A stretch of 64,000 bases of DNA from Halorubrum sp. 2020YC2 (GTDB lineage Archaea; Halobacteriota; Halobacteria; Halobacteriales; Haloferacaceae), in assembly GCF_018623055.1 (NCBI RefSeq), contig NZ_CP076019.1, forward strand, positions 310,001-374,000. The letters run 5' to 3'. This document shows positions 1 to 8,499 of the stretch, piece by piece. Made by a program: the position numbers and the translations under genes. How positions within the stretch are numbered: position 1 is the first letter of the stretch; each line of letters begins with the position of its first letter. The notes under the pieces are model-generated. The model saw only the letters and a program-made list of their open reading frames with translations. It was not told the origin of the DNA and ran no database searches.

Positions 1-2
1 GC

Positions 3-2900
3 GGCGACGCCGACGCCGTGCTGGCGAACGCGGCCGAGTGGGCCGCGACCACGCCGCCGGTCGTCCTCAACGAGGACCAGCCCGCACAGAACGCGCCCGG
101 CGAGGCGTTCGGCGCCGAGTACGGCGTCCAGCAGCTGGAGAAGGTCAAGGTGTCGCTCCACGAGGACAGCACCGCCAACCAGTCGAACCTCGATCTCTAC
201 GTCGGCGGGTCGATCAACGCGTGGGGCGAGTGGCGCGCCTACTCGCCGCCGCTGACCGACGACGACTACACGGTCGAGGTCGAATCGACCGACGACACCG
301 TCGGATCGGTGATCTTGGAGACGACGTTCACGTTCGCCAACAACGAGGACGCGGTCGGTGACGGCGCCGACATCGCGCCCGAGGACTCACACGAGATAAC
401 CATTACCACCGGCCCGACCGCGGTGTACGACGAGCCGCTGACGGTCGGTGACGGCGAGGACGTCGAGACGATCCAGGAGGCCGTCGACCTCGCGCCGAGC
501 GGCGCCGAGATCGAGGTCACTGAAGGCACCTACGACGAGGTCGTCTCGATCGACGAGACGCAGAACCTCACGATCACCGGCGACGACGCCACGATCGTCG
601 CGCCCGACTCCGGCGCCGCCGACGGCCACGCGCACGTCGACATCCAGGCCAGCGGGACTCACTTCGAGGGCTTCGACCTCGAAACGCCCGCGGGCCTCGC
701 GAGCGTCGGCGTCTCCGACACGAGCGACGTCACCGTCTCCGACGTCTCGGTGACCGGCGCGTCCGACGCGGTTCAGGTCGTCGGCAGTAGCGACGTCACC
801 GTCACGAACGCCAGCGCCACGGGCGCCGCGGCCAACGGCGTCCACGTCGCGGACAGCGACTCCGTCGCCGTCCACGACGCCGAGGCGACCGACGCCGGCA
901 CCGGCGTCCGGATCGCCGGCAGCGCGGGCGTCGCCGTCGACGCGCCGAGCGCGACGAACGTCTCCTACGGCGTGATGCTCGACGGCGCGACCGACGTCGC
1001 CGTCTCGGGCGCGTCCGTCGAGGGCGCCGCCGAGGCGGGTGTCGCGTCGATGAGTTCCAGCGGCGTCGACCTCACCGACGCGTCGGTGACCGACGCCGAC
1101 TACGGCGTCCACGTCGACGGCGGGGCGGTCAGCAACCTGACCGACGCGTCCGTCAGCGACAGCGACTACGGCGTCGTCGCGGAGGGCGGCGCCGCCGTTG
1201 CCGACGCGTCGCACAACGAGATCACGAACGCCACCACCGGCTTCATGTTCTCGGGCAGCGCGACGAGCGGCGAGTTCGCGATGAACGACGTCAACGCCAC
1301 GACCGGCGTGCTGGCGTCCGACGCGGGCGACGACCTCACCGTCCACTTCAACGACTTCGCCGAGACCGAGACGGCGATGGACGCGGAGAGCGGCTCGTTC
1401 GACGCGCCGCTCAACTGGTTCGGCGAGGGCGGCCCGCAGGCCAACAGCGGCATCGCGGGCGACGTCACGTACTCGCCGTACCTCACCGCCGACCTCGGCG
1501 AGGTCGACACGAACACGACGGAGATCGCCGTGGACCTGACGATGGAGGCCAACGAGACCTACACCGTCGGCGTCCCGGCGGCCACCGACCAGACCGTCGG
1601 CGACGCCTTCAACGACGAGTTCGAGGGCGCCGTCTACGGCTACGACGCCGAGATAGGCGACTGGCAGATGCTGACGGCGAACGACAGCCTCAGCGCGCTC
1701 TCGGCCGTTCTCGTCGTCACCGAGGAGGACACCTACGCCACGCTCGACTTCCAGTCCGGCGACGAGCCCGCCAGTCCGGGCCAGGTCGACCTCCACAACG
1801 GGTGGAACCTCGTGAGTCCGTCGGCGTACCACGACGAGGAGTACGCCTTCTGGACCGAGGGCACGAACAAGGGCGACGGCGACTACTACACGCCGAGCAC
1901 GTCGATGATGGCCGAGTCGCACGCCGACGGCCACATCGGCCAAGGCGAGGTGCCCGACTCCGCGGTCAACCCGTTCGGCGGGTACTGGGTCGGCATCGGC
2001 GCCGAGGGCGACGGCTACACGGTCTTCTCCGACATGGAGAAGGACCCGACGATCGACGACTACGACGCGCTGTTGGACCCGGAGGTTCCGGACGTCCCGC
2101 AGCAGCCCGGAGACGGTCCGGGTGAGGAGCCGAGCGAACCCGAGGACGTCTCCGTCGCGGTCGTCGACGAGCAGAACTACCACGAGGGCGCCATCGCGGA
2201 CGCGCTCTCCGACGCGCTCGACGACGACGTCTACACCACCGTCGACACGCTCACCGCCGACGAGGCGCTCGACGAGATGGACGGCTACGACGTGTTCGTC
2301 GTCCAGCGGTTCGGCAGCGACTCGCTGGCGTCCGACTTCACGGACTCGCTCGGCGACGACCAGGCCGTCGTCTACCTGGACTCCGACCAGGGCGGGACGG
2401 CCGAGGCGTACGCCGACGGCGTCTACCGCCTCAACAGCGTCCGCGACGATCCGGCCGAGCGCGACTCCGTCTCGCTCGACGCCGACGAGAATCCCGTCGA
2501 GGTCGACATCCAGTCCGACCACCCGATATTCGACGGCGTCGGCGAGGAGGGCGAGTCGGTCCCGGTCGTCGACTCCGGCACGACGTGGGGCGCCTGGTTC
2601 AACGACTACGACGGCCAGGTGCTCGGCCACTCGGACTTCAGCCCGAGCGACGAGGGCGAGTTCGAGGGCCCGGGCGTCGCGATCGACGAGGACCGTAACG
2701 AGGTCCTGAACACGGCGATCGCGATGGACTTCTTCCACGACGACCCGGACGACTTCACCGAGGAGGGCGTCACCCTGTTCGCGAACTCCGTCGAGGAGGC
2801 CGCGAGCATGGCGGCGTCCTCCAGCGGTGACTCCGCCGCGGAAGCGGACGAAGAGGCTGGCACGCAGCCCAGCCTCGCGCCGACCGCGACACCCGCCTGA
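3..2900 (+). CDS. Secreted beta-helix surface protein, 5' end cut off
   Basis: The reading frame is open from the first bases of the window, so the true start and any signal peptide lie upstream. About 965 residues are visible. The first ~130 look like a beta-sandwich segment. Residues ~140-480 form a right-handed parallel beta-helix of the NosD/pectin-lyase type, with many short repeats ending in SDVTV, DGGAV or similar turns. A NWFGEGGP motif and a NGWNLVSPS segment follow, both common in haloarchaeal surface proteins. After a Pro/Gly/Glu linker near residue 700 comes a flavodoxin-like domain (VSVAVVDEQNYHEG) resembling GATase-like or DUF4350-type domains. The protein is very rich in Asp. 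No PGF-CTERM anchor is seen at the C-terminus. A cell-surface role is inferred; no enzymatic residues are recognised. Confidence 0.85.
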   Translation, partial: GDADAVLANAAEWAATTPPVVLNEDQPAQNAPGEAFGAEYGVQQLEKVKVSLHEDSTANQSNLDLYVGGSINAWGEWRAYSPPLTDDDYTVEVESTDDTVGSVILETTFTFANNEDAVGDGADIAPEDSHEITITTGPTAVYDEPLTVGDGEDVETIQEAVDLAPSGAEIEVTEGTYDEVVSIDETQNLTITGDDATIVAPDSGAADGHAHVDIQASGTHFEGFDLETPAGLASVGVSDTSDVTVSDVSVTGASDAVQVVGSSDVTVTNASATGAAANGVHVADSDSVAVHDAEATDAGTGVRIAGSAGVAVDAPSATNVSYGVMLDGATDVAVSGASVEGAAEAGVASMSSSGVDLTDASVTDADYGVHVDGGAVSNLTDASVSDSDYGVVAEGGAAVADASHNEITNATTGFMFSGSATSGEFAMNDVNATTGVLASDAGDDLTVHFNDFAETETAMDAESGSFDAPLNWFGEGGPQANSGIAGDVTYSPYLTADLGEVDTNTTEIAVDLTMEANETYTVGVPAATDQTVGDAFNDEFEGAVYGYDAEIGDWQMLTANDSLSALSAVLVVTEEDTYATLDFQSGDEPASPGQVDLHNGWNLVSPSAYHDEEYAFWTEGTNKGDGDYYTPSTSMMAESHADGHIGQGEVPDSAVNPFGGYWVGIGAEGDGYTVFSDMEKDPTIDDYDALLDPEVPDVPQQPGDGPGEEPSEPEDVSVAVVDEQNYHEGAIADALSDALDDDVYTTVDTLTADEALDEMDGYDVFVVQRFGSDSLASDFTDSLGDDQAVVYLDSDQGGTAEAYADGVYRLNSVRDDPAERDSVSLDADENPVEVDIQSDHPIFDGVGEEGESVPVVDSGTTWGAWFNDYDGQVLGHSDFSPSDEGEFEGPGVAIDEDRNEVLNTAIAMDFFHDDPDDFTEEGVTLFANSVEEAASMAASSSGDSAAEADEEAGTQPSLAPTATPA

Positions 2901-2913
2901 CGAGACGAGCAAC

Positions 2914-2942
2914 GCCCCTCACGGGGTTCGCGGTATTTTTTC
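2914..2942 (+). terminator. Hairpin plus T-run after the surface protein gene
   Basis: A short hairpin (CCCC-TCAC-GGGG) lies 14 bases after the stop codon and is followed by a run of T at 2935-2941. This matches archaeal T-rich termination. Confidence 0.45.
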
Positions 2943-3244
2943 CGTCCGAGGACGCGACGGCCCAAGACGCGGGGCGTCGCCGCGGACCGCTCGACCGAAC
3001 CGGTCGGAGCCGCCGCTACACCGTTCACCGAAAGCGAGGCCCGGCAGAATGACCGGCGAAGCGAGGGCCGAAGGTCGGGGACAGCGAACCGATCTGCGGT
3101 TCGTACAACTTCGAACGGGCCGTCTCCGCCTATACTTATCTCCCGTTCAACAATCCGAACCCGTAACACGTTACAATACCTGTAACAATCTTTCCGGCGG
3201 GATCGGTGCGCCCGGGCCGACCGATGCCCGTCCGATGCCCGCCC
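2943..3244. other. Gap between convergent genes with an inverted repeat
   Basis: No convincing gene is seen between the plus-strand surface protein and the minus-strand gene ending at 3245. The stretch holds a TATA-like run (TATACTTATC, 3131-3140) and a perfect inverted repeat GTTACA-ATACC-TGTAAC at 3170-3186. Local AT content near 3130-3190 is higher than in the flanking genes. Confidence 0.4.
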
Positions 3245-3970
3245 TCAGTCGCCGCCGAGGCGTCGCCGCTCGTCCCGCAGCAGTCGCTCCCAGAGTCCGA
3301 ACAGGTCGCTGTCGAGTTCGTAGGCGTCGTTCACGCGTCGGACCCAGCGGTCGTCGGCGAACAGGTGGCGCTGGAACCGGCGCACGTCGGGAGAGAGCCG
3401 GTCGCGCTCGCCGCCGTAGTAGGACAGCGACTCCGCCCGCGTCCGCGCGACGAGGTCGTCGGGCACCTCGATCCCGTCGGCGGCGGCGACGTGTTCGAAC
3501 CACTCCAGATGGAGCAGGGAGTCGGCGAGGAGGAACCGCTCGCGGAAGCCGGCGACCCGCGACAGCGCCGGCGCGCCGTCGATCCGGACGTCGGTCGGCC
3601 GCGAGAAGCGCGGCGCCGTCGCGCTCACGGACGCGCTCGCGGCCACGGCGCCGGCGACCCGTCGCAGCCGCCAGTCGGCGTATCGGACCGGCGCGATCAG
3701 CGCCAGTTCGTACCACGTCGGGAGCCACTCGCAGTACGGCTCAGAGAAGGCGCCGTCCGCGAGCAGCGTCGCCGCGACGGAGCGGGCCTCGGCCGTCGTC
3801 AGCTCGTCGGGCGCCGTCCGGAGGCGACGGGCGATCCGATCGGCGTCGAGCGCGTCGGCGCCGGGAAAGCCCATCCCCGCCGCGACGCCCGCCGTGTACG
3901 CGCGGCCGGCGGCGTACCAGTCCGCGAAGTCGGCGGGCGAGGTCAGGCGCAGGAGTCGGAGGACCGTGAT
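3245..3970 (-). CDS. Conserved-looking hypothetical protein, apparent ATC start
   Basis: I do not recognise the family. The first ATG, at 3874, would cut off an in-frame, protein-like N-terminal segment (SPADFADWYAAGRAYTAG) that runs back to a stop near 4024 with no ATG, GTG or TTG. A TATA-like GGTTATC lies at 3994-4000, and 26 bases after its centre sits an ATC codon at 3970 (ATC ACG GTC CTC). If ATC, or a mutated ATG, is the start, the protein has 241 residues. It is rich in Arg, Leu and Trp with conserved-looking WLPTWYELALIAPVRYADW and HLEWFEHVAAADG segments, and looks soluble and helical. Function unknown; the start is the main uncertainty. Confidence 0.6.
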   Translation of the reverse strand: MTVLRLLRLTSPADFADWYAAGRAYTAGVAAGMGFPGADALDADRIARRLRTAPDELTTAEARSVAATLLADGAFSEPYCEWLPTWYELALIAPVRYADWRLRRVAGAVAASASVSATAPRFSRPTDVRIDGAPALSRVAGFRERFLLADSLLHLEWFEHVAAADGIEVPDDLVARTRAESLSYYGGERDRLSPDVRRFQRHLFADDRWVRRVNDAYELDSDLFGLWERLLRDERRRLGGD

Positions 3971-4057
3971 ACCGATCGGAGGGACCGAGCCGAGATAACC
4001 GTTCGGGCCGCGCGCGGCGGCTCAGAGAGAGTCCGTCGTCACCCGGAGTCGGTCCGG

Positions 4058-4768
4058 TCAGCCGTCGACGCGGGCCAGCGCGTCGCCGAGCGACACCCCG
4101 TGGTCCGAGCGGACGGCGACGGCGTACACGAGGCCGGCGGCGGCGACGGCGGCGGCGACGGCGAACGCGACGCCGCCGAACGAGAGCGGGCCGAACACCG
4201 GGAGTCCGGCGGCCCACGAGCCGAGGATGACCCCGGTCGCCAGCGCGAGCGCGCCGAGGGCGGTCTGCCTGACGTTCTCCGTGTCCGGCTCGATCTCGAT
4301 CGTCAACTCCTCGGGGAGGTCGGAGGTCAGGCGCACCGTCCCGTCGCGGTCGTCGAACTCGATCAGCCCCGCGTCGGCCATCTTCGGACAGTGGAACTGC
4401 CGCAGCGACGTGTACACGCTCTTCCGTTGGTCGTACTCCACGTCACCCGGGTCGACGCCGTTCTCCCACGCGGCGATTCGCCCCGACGCGTCCGACAGCG
4501 CCGCCTCCCGCTCCTCGGTGCGGAGGTGTCGCCACAGGAGCCGGCGGCGGCGGTTCCCGAGCAGTTCCAAGAGCTCGTTCGCGCGGACGCCCCCGGCGAC
4601 GTCGCCCGCCGCGCCGCCCTCGCCCGCTTTTGATCCGGCGGCGTCCGCGGCGCCCGTCGACTCGCCGGCGCCCGCCGCCTCGCGGCCGTCCGCCGCGTCC
4701 CCGGAGTCGACGGCCGCCTCGCCGCTCCGGGCCTCCCGCCCCTCCGGCACACTTCTCTCGGATGACAT
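4058..4768 (-). CDS. DUF7344-type winged-helix protein with membrane tail
   Basis: This 236-residue protein has a low-complexity Ala/Gly/Glu N-terminus (~1-60). A winged-helix segment follows at ~62-165 (ELLELLGNRRRRLLWRHL ... YTSLRQFHCPKMADAGLIEFD), the pattern of haloarchaeal DUF7344 proteins that bind DNA or sense at the membrane. Two hydrophobic helices lie at ~170-215, then a short cytoplasmic tail. A TATA-like ATATAGG about 22 bases before the ATG supports the start. It is probably a membrane-tethered transcriptional regulator; the target is unknown. Confidence 0.75.
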   Translation of the reverse strand: MSSERSVPEGREARSGEAAVDSGDAADGREAAGAGESTGAADAAGSKAGEGGAAGDVAGGVRANELLELLGNRRRRLLWRHLRTEEREAALSDASGRIAAWENGVDPGDVEYDQRKSVYTSLRQFHCPKMADAGLIEFDDRDGTVRLTSDLPEELTIEIEPDTENVRQTALGALALATGVILGSWAAGLPVFGPLSFGGVAFAVAAAVAAAGLVYAVAVRSDHGVSLGDALARVDG

Positions 4769-4863
4769 GTTATATCTTCACATGACCTATATTCAAAAAA
4801 TTACCGGTGGGGTGAACGTTTCAAACGCCCGTTGACTCCCTCTCGCCCGCTCTCGCCCCCGAG

Positions 4864-5571
4864 TCAGCCGTTCGGGTCGCGGTCGGGTCGGTCCGAGTTG
4901 CGGTCGGGTCGGTCCGAGTTGCGGTCGGCGTCCGGCGGCGGGTCGGCCTCGGCCGCCGCTCCCCCGTCGGACCCGGCGGTCTCGCCGGGGTCGTCGAGCG
5001 CGTCGTCAAGTCCCCACTCCGCGGCGCGGTCGCGGGCCTCCGCCCGCGCCTGTTCCCGGATGGCGTCGATCCGGTCGTCGTCGGAGAGGAAGGCGGCGAC
5101 GGCGTCGTCCTCGTCGCCGGCGTCCCGCAGGCGCTCGCCGGGCGCCGCCTCGCGGGTCCGCGCCGCGAGGTCGGCGTCGTCTGCCAGTTCGGTCGCGGCC
5201 GCGTCGGGCGCGACGCGCAGCGTCTCCTCCTCGTGGGCCGCGGCCAGCCCGCTCGCGTCGACGGCGTACAGCTCGACGCGGTAGGGACCGGGGACCGCGA
5301 GCTCCGCGAGCGCGTCCGGACCGCCGCTGTCCGTCACCGTGTTGTACGCCAGCACGGGCACGCCGTCGTCGAAGGTGATCACGCCGCGGACCTCGCCGGA
5401 CAGGAGCAGCGTCTCCTGCGGGACGAGCGTCGCGTAACCGGTGAGCCCGCGGTCGAGCGCGCGCGACAGCGTCGTCCCCACGTCCGAGACGACGCGCGAG
5501 CGCAGGAGCGTCCCCCGCGGGATGGTGAGCGCCGCCGACTCCGCGCCGTCCGCCTCCGGGCTCCCGCTCAT
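4864..5571 (-). CDS. Haloarchaeal hypothetical partner of the ParA-like ATPase
   Basis: The 235-residue protein starts inside the stop of the upstream ATPase gene (ATGA overlap at 5568-5571), so the two are probably co-translated. Residues ~15-110 form a compact domain with alternating strands (GTLLRSRVVSDVG; GVITFDDGVPVLAYNT; GPYRVELYAVDA). Its FDDG turn recalls sensor-adaptor domains such as DUF4388, but I cannot assign it. The rest is a charged, probably disordered tail that ends in a tandem RNSDRPD repeat encoded by a 21-base DNA repeat. It has no signal peptide or membrane helix. A role as cargo or adaptor of the ATPase is inferred only from the overlap. Confidence 0.7.
   Translation of the reverse strand: MSGSPEADGAESAALTIPRGTLLRSRVVSDVGTTLSRALDRGLTGYATLVPQETLLLSGEVRGVITFDDGVPVLAYNTVTDSGGPDALAELAVPGPYRVELYAVDASGLAAAHEEETLRVAPDAAATELADDADLAARTREAAPGERLRDAGDEDDAVAAFLSDDDRIDAIREQARAEARDRAAEWGLDDALDDPGETAGSDGGAAAEADPPPDADRNSDRPDRNSDRPDRDPNG
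4879..4928. repeat. 21-base tandem repeat, 2.4 copies
   Basis: Units at 4879-4899 and 4900-4920 are identical, with a partial third to 4928. On the minus strand they encode the RNSDRPD repeats at the C-terminus of the preceding gene. Confidence 0.85.
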
Positions 5572-6335
5572 GGCGTGTCGGGGACGACCGCGCTCCGGAA
5601 GCGGTCCGCGACCGCGTCGCCGTCGCCGTCGCGCACGTCGAGCCGGTCGGCGGCCCGCCGGAAGCGCGCGGCGGCCTCGCTCTCCGGCGCGTGAGCGAGC
5701 AGGGGTTTCCCCGCGCGACGCGCCGCCCGGACCGCGTCGCTCTCCGGAATATTCGCGAGGACGGGGCCGCCGAAGTGACGCTCCGCCTGCGCGGCCACGT
5801 CGTCGGCCTCGTCCCGGACCTTGTTGAACAGGACGCCGGCGGTCTCCGTGCCGTACGAGCGCGCGTACTCCTGGACCTTCAGGCCGTCCGAGAGCGCGGG
5901 GATGGTCGGCTCGACGACGACCACCACCCGGTCGGCCAGCACGACCGGCAGCACGGCCGACTTCGAGCCGAGCGCGGCCGGCGAGTCGAGCAGGAGCACG
6001 TCGGTGTCGCGCGCGAGTTCCGCCACCACGTCGCGGAGGCGCTCCGGCTCAGCGGCCTCGAAGCCCGCGAGCGAGGTGCCACAGGGGACGACCGAGAGTC
6101 CGAACCGCTCGTAGGTGGCCTCGCTCACGTCCGTCGCGGTGCCCTCGACGAGCAGGTCGTGGAGGGTGACCGCCGCGTCGTCGAGTCCGGCGTGAAAGAG
6201 GAGGTTCGCCATCCCGGTGTCGGCGTCCACGACCGTCACGTCGTGGTCGGCCGCGAGCGCCATCCCGAGCGCGAGCGTGCTCGTCGTCTTCCCCGTGCCG
6301 CCCTTCCCGCTGGCGACCGCGAACGCCTCGACCAT
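5568..6335 (-). CDS. MinD/ParA-family ATPase
   Basis: The 255-residue P-loop ATPase has a deviant Walker A motif SGKGGTGKTT near its N-terminus, a VVDADTGMANL switch region and a Walker B-like LLLDSPAA. This is the MinD/ParA arrangement. I chose the ATG at 6335 because a TTTTA box lies about 27 bases upstream (6361-6366); an upstream in-frame ATG at 6374 would include that box. MinD-like ATPases position proteins or DNA by dimerising on membranes or nucleoid. No C-terminal amphipathic helix is obvious, so the cargo is unclear. The overlapping downstream gene is its likely partner. Confidence 0.88.
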   Translation of the reverse strand: MVEAFAVASGKGGTGKTTSTLALGMALAADHDVTVVDADTGMANLLFHAGLDDAAVTLHDLLVEGTATDVSEATYERFGLSVVPCGTSLAGFEAAEPERLRDVVAELARDTDVLLLDSPAALGSKSAVLPVVLADRVVVVVEPTIPALSDGLKVQEYARSYGTETAGVLFNKVRDEADDVAAQAERHFGGPVLANIPESDAVRAARRAGKPLLAHAPESEAAARFRRAADRLDVRDGDGDAVADRFRSAVVPDTP

Positions 6336-6408
6336 ACGCCCGCTCTCCGGCCCCCGCGAGTAAAACCTAACCATCGCCGGTCGCGGCGATGCTCACCCGC
6401 TGCCGATC

Positions 6409-6730
6409 GCGGTGGCGCGTGCCTGCGAGTGGCCGCCGAAGGCGGCCGCGGGGAGCACGCGCGAGGGAGTCGGCCGACCGTAGGGAGGCCGACGAGGCTG
6501 GGGAGGCGTGAGGTGCGGTCGCTGTGCGGTGCGGGCGGGACTCAAAGGGGCAGCCGCGAGGGCGAAGCACGGCGATGTAAGGACCGCAGGGAGCGAACGA
6601 AGTGAGCGACTGAGGACCGTGGTTCGAGAGAGCAAAGCTCTCTCGTCATCACGAGACGCCTTCGGCGTCTCGAACGACAGCGAGCCGCACGAGTCCTCGC
6701 GGCTGGGGCTTTGGCGGTGGTCGCCGCAGT
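6409..6730 (+). ncRNA. Structured intergenic element, copy A
   Basis: Copy A of the seven-member family. It begins GCGGTGGCGCGTGCC. Hairpin 1 is closed by GCGCGTGC and GCACGCGC, and hairpin 2 has GTCGGCC/GGCCGAC. The long stem pairs 6551-6561 with 6695-6705. Outside it are GGG (6548-6550) facing GGG (6706-6708), then CAAAG (6543-6547) paired with CTTTG (6709-6713). The loop of the long stem is enlarged by two extra hairpins (GAGAGAG-CAAAG-CTCTCTC and CGAGACGCC-TTC-GGCGTCTCG). It has one tail unit and is followed by the gene at 6807 on the same strand. Whether it is an RNA gene or a mobile repeat is not settled. Confidence 0.6.
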
Positions 6731-6806
6731 TCACCCGCTGACGATCCCTCTCCATCTTCCGTCCACCGAGAACAGCGCTTTTGATCACGCGGAACAGTAC
6801 TCCGGT

Positions 6807-8108
6807 ATGGTCGAGACGATATCCGCCGACGAGTTCCGCGACAGGATCGACGCGCGTCGGCGCAGCGATCGAGATTTCACCGTGGTCGACACGCGACCCG
6901 AAGAGAGCTTCGCGGGGTGGCGCGTGGCGGACGCGGTCCACTACTTCTACAAGCCGTTCCACGAGTTCGACGTCGACGACTTCGAGCGCGAGACCGGGCT
7001 CTCGCCCGACGACAGCGTGATCACGCTGTGCGCGAAGGGGAAGGCATCGGAGGACTTCGCCGCCGGACTCGACGCGGCCGGATACGATGACGTGGTCGTC
7101 GTCGCTGACGGGATGCGCGGCTGGTCCGCGGTGTACGACCGCACCGACGTTCCGCTACAGGACAGGCCCTCTAGCGCCCCGCCGCTCGACGTCGTCCAGA
7201 TCCAGCGCCGCGCGAAGGGGTGTCTGGGCTACCTCGTCATCGGCGGGCGCGAGGCGGGCGAGGCGGATCACGCCCTCACGGACAGTCCCGCGAGCGATTC
7301 CGACGGCTCCGACCGCGTCGCCGTCGCCGTCGACGTCTCCAGACACGGCGACGAGTGGGTCGCGGCGGCCGCCGAGCGCGACGCGTCGATCGCGGCCGTC
7401 CTCGACACGCACGTCCACGCCGACCACCTCTCGGGCGGCCGGGCGCTCGCGGACGACCTCGGCGTGCCGTACTACCTGCCCGCCGCGGCCGCCGACCGCG
7501 ACGTGGCGCACGCCTTCGAGCCGATCGGGCGCAACGAGACGCTCGACGTCGGCGGCGTCGACCTGAAGGCGCTCGCGACGCCCGGCCACACCGACGACGG
7601 GGCGAGCTACCTCGTCGACGACGCGGCGGTCCTCACGGGCGACACGCTGTTCACCGACAGCGTCGGCCGGACGGAGCTCCAGTTCTCGGCGGGCGGCGAC
7701 GGGGGAGATGAGTCAGCCGCCGACGAGGGCGCCGCGGGCGCGGCCCGCCGGCTGTACGACTCGCTCCACGGGACGCTGCTCGCCCAGCCGGACGGCGTCG
7801 TCGTCTGTCCCGGTCACTTCGCGGTCGCGAACGACGGGACGACCGGCGACGTCGTCCCGGGCGAACCCGTCTTCGCGACGGTCGGGGACGCGCGCCGGGA
7901 TATCGAGGTCCTCGGTCTCGATCGGGAGGCCTTCGTCGAGCGTATCACCCGGACGCTGCCGGAGAAGCCGCCGAACTACGAGTCGGTGATCGCGGCCAAC
8001 CGCGGCGTCGAGTCGCCGCCCGACGAGACCGCGGCGATCGAACTCGAACTCGGCCCGAACCGCTGCGCCGCGGAGCCGGACGCCGACTCGGCCGCGGGCG
8101 ACGACTGA
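6807..8108 (+). CDS. Rhodanese plus metallo-beta-lactamase fusion, persulfide dioxygenase-like
   Basis: The 433-residue protein joins an N-terminal rhodanese domain (~1-115; active-site loop CAKGKAS) to a metallo-beta-lactamase domain. The latter has the metal motif HVHADH, TPGHT, LTGDTLF and a late CPGH. This order resembles persulfide dioxygenase/sulfurtransferase fusions that handle glutathione-type persulfides or other reactive sulfur. A segment near residue 300 (GGDGGDESAADEGAAG) is a haloarchaeal insertion. The ATG at 6807 is chosen because a TTTTGAT box lies 27 bases upstream; the frame is open further back into repeat copy A. Cytosolic; the substrate is inferred from family only. Confidence 0.85.
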   Translation: MVETISADEFRDRIDARRRSDRDFTVVDTRPEESFAGWRVADAVHYFYKPFHEFDVDDFERETGLSPDDSVITLCAKGKASEDFAAGLDAAGYDDVVVVADGMRGWSAVYDRTDVPLQDRPSSAPPLDVVQIQRRAKGCLGYLVIGGREAGEADHALTDSPASDSDGSDRVAVAVDVSRHGDEWVAAAAERDASIAAVLDTHVHADHLSGGRALADDLGVPYYLPAAAADRDVAHAFEPIGRNETLDVGGVDLKALATPGHTDDGASYLVDDAAVLTGDTLFTDSVGRTELQFSAGGDGGDESAADEGAAGAARRLYDSLHGTLLAQPDGVVVCPGHFAVANDGTTGDVVPGEPVFATVGDARRDIEVLGLDREAFVERITRTLPEKPPNYESVIAANRGVESPPDETAAIELELGPNRCAAEPDADSAAGDD

Positions 8109-8131
8109 GGTCCCTCGGCCCTCGTCTCGGC

Positions 8132-8404
8132 TCACTCGTCGTGGATGAAGACGAGCCGCTTCGACTCCGTGTTGACTAAACAGAGGTCGATCCCGTCGCG
8201 GGTCGCGCCGATCTGCTGCCAGCCGTGGTCGCTGACGAACAGCGTCTGGAAGACCCCGCGGTCGCAGTCGGGGTTCGGGCAGCCGACGCCCGCCGCGTTC
8301 TTATAAACGGTCGTGCCGCCGCCGGAGCTCTGCCGCACTAGCCCGTCGGTCAGCGACCGGAACTCCTCGGCGGACATCGGACTCTCCGCGTCGTCGTCTC
8401 CCAT
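8132..8404 (-). CDS. Small haloarchaeal protein with a CPNPDC motif
   Basis: The 90-residue protein contains CPNPDCDRGVFQTLFVSD, a possible half zinc site, and ends LCLVNTESKRLVFIHDE. It resembles a DUF7385-like haloarchaeal family, but I am not sure of that assignment. A TTTTTAGA box lies about 25 bases before the ATG. It converges with the rhodanese-lactamase gene. No signal peptide. Function unknown. Confidence 0.7.
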   Translation of the reverse strand: MGDDDAESPMSAEEFRSLTDGLVRQSSGGGTTVYKNAAGVGCPNPDCDRGVFQTLFVSDHGWQQIGATRDGIDLCLVNTESKRLVFIHDE

Positions 8405-8499
8405 GCGATCGCGTTTGCGGGCGATCGTCTAAAAACCGACTGCCGTGGCAACTGCTGACACGGAGTCGACGCCGCCCCGCCGCGCCACCGCCGCACGGC

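Noticed and set aside
387-2912. 841-codon open frame on the minus strand opposite the surface protein
   Set aside because: It is antisense to a well-formed beta-helix protein, is Arg/Val-rich, matches no family and reflects the GC codon bias.
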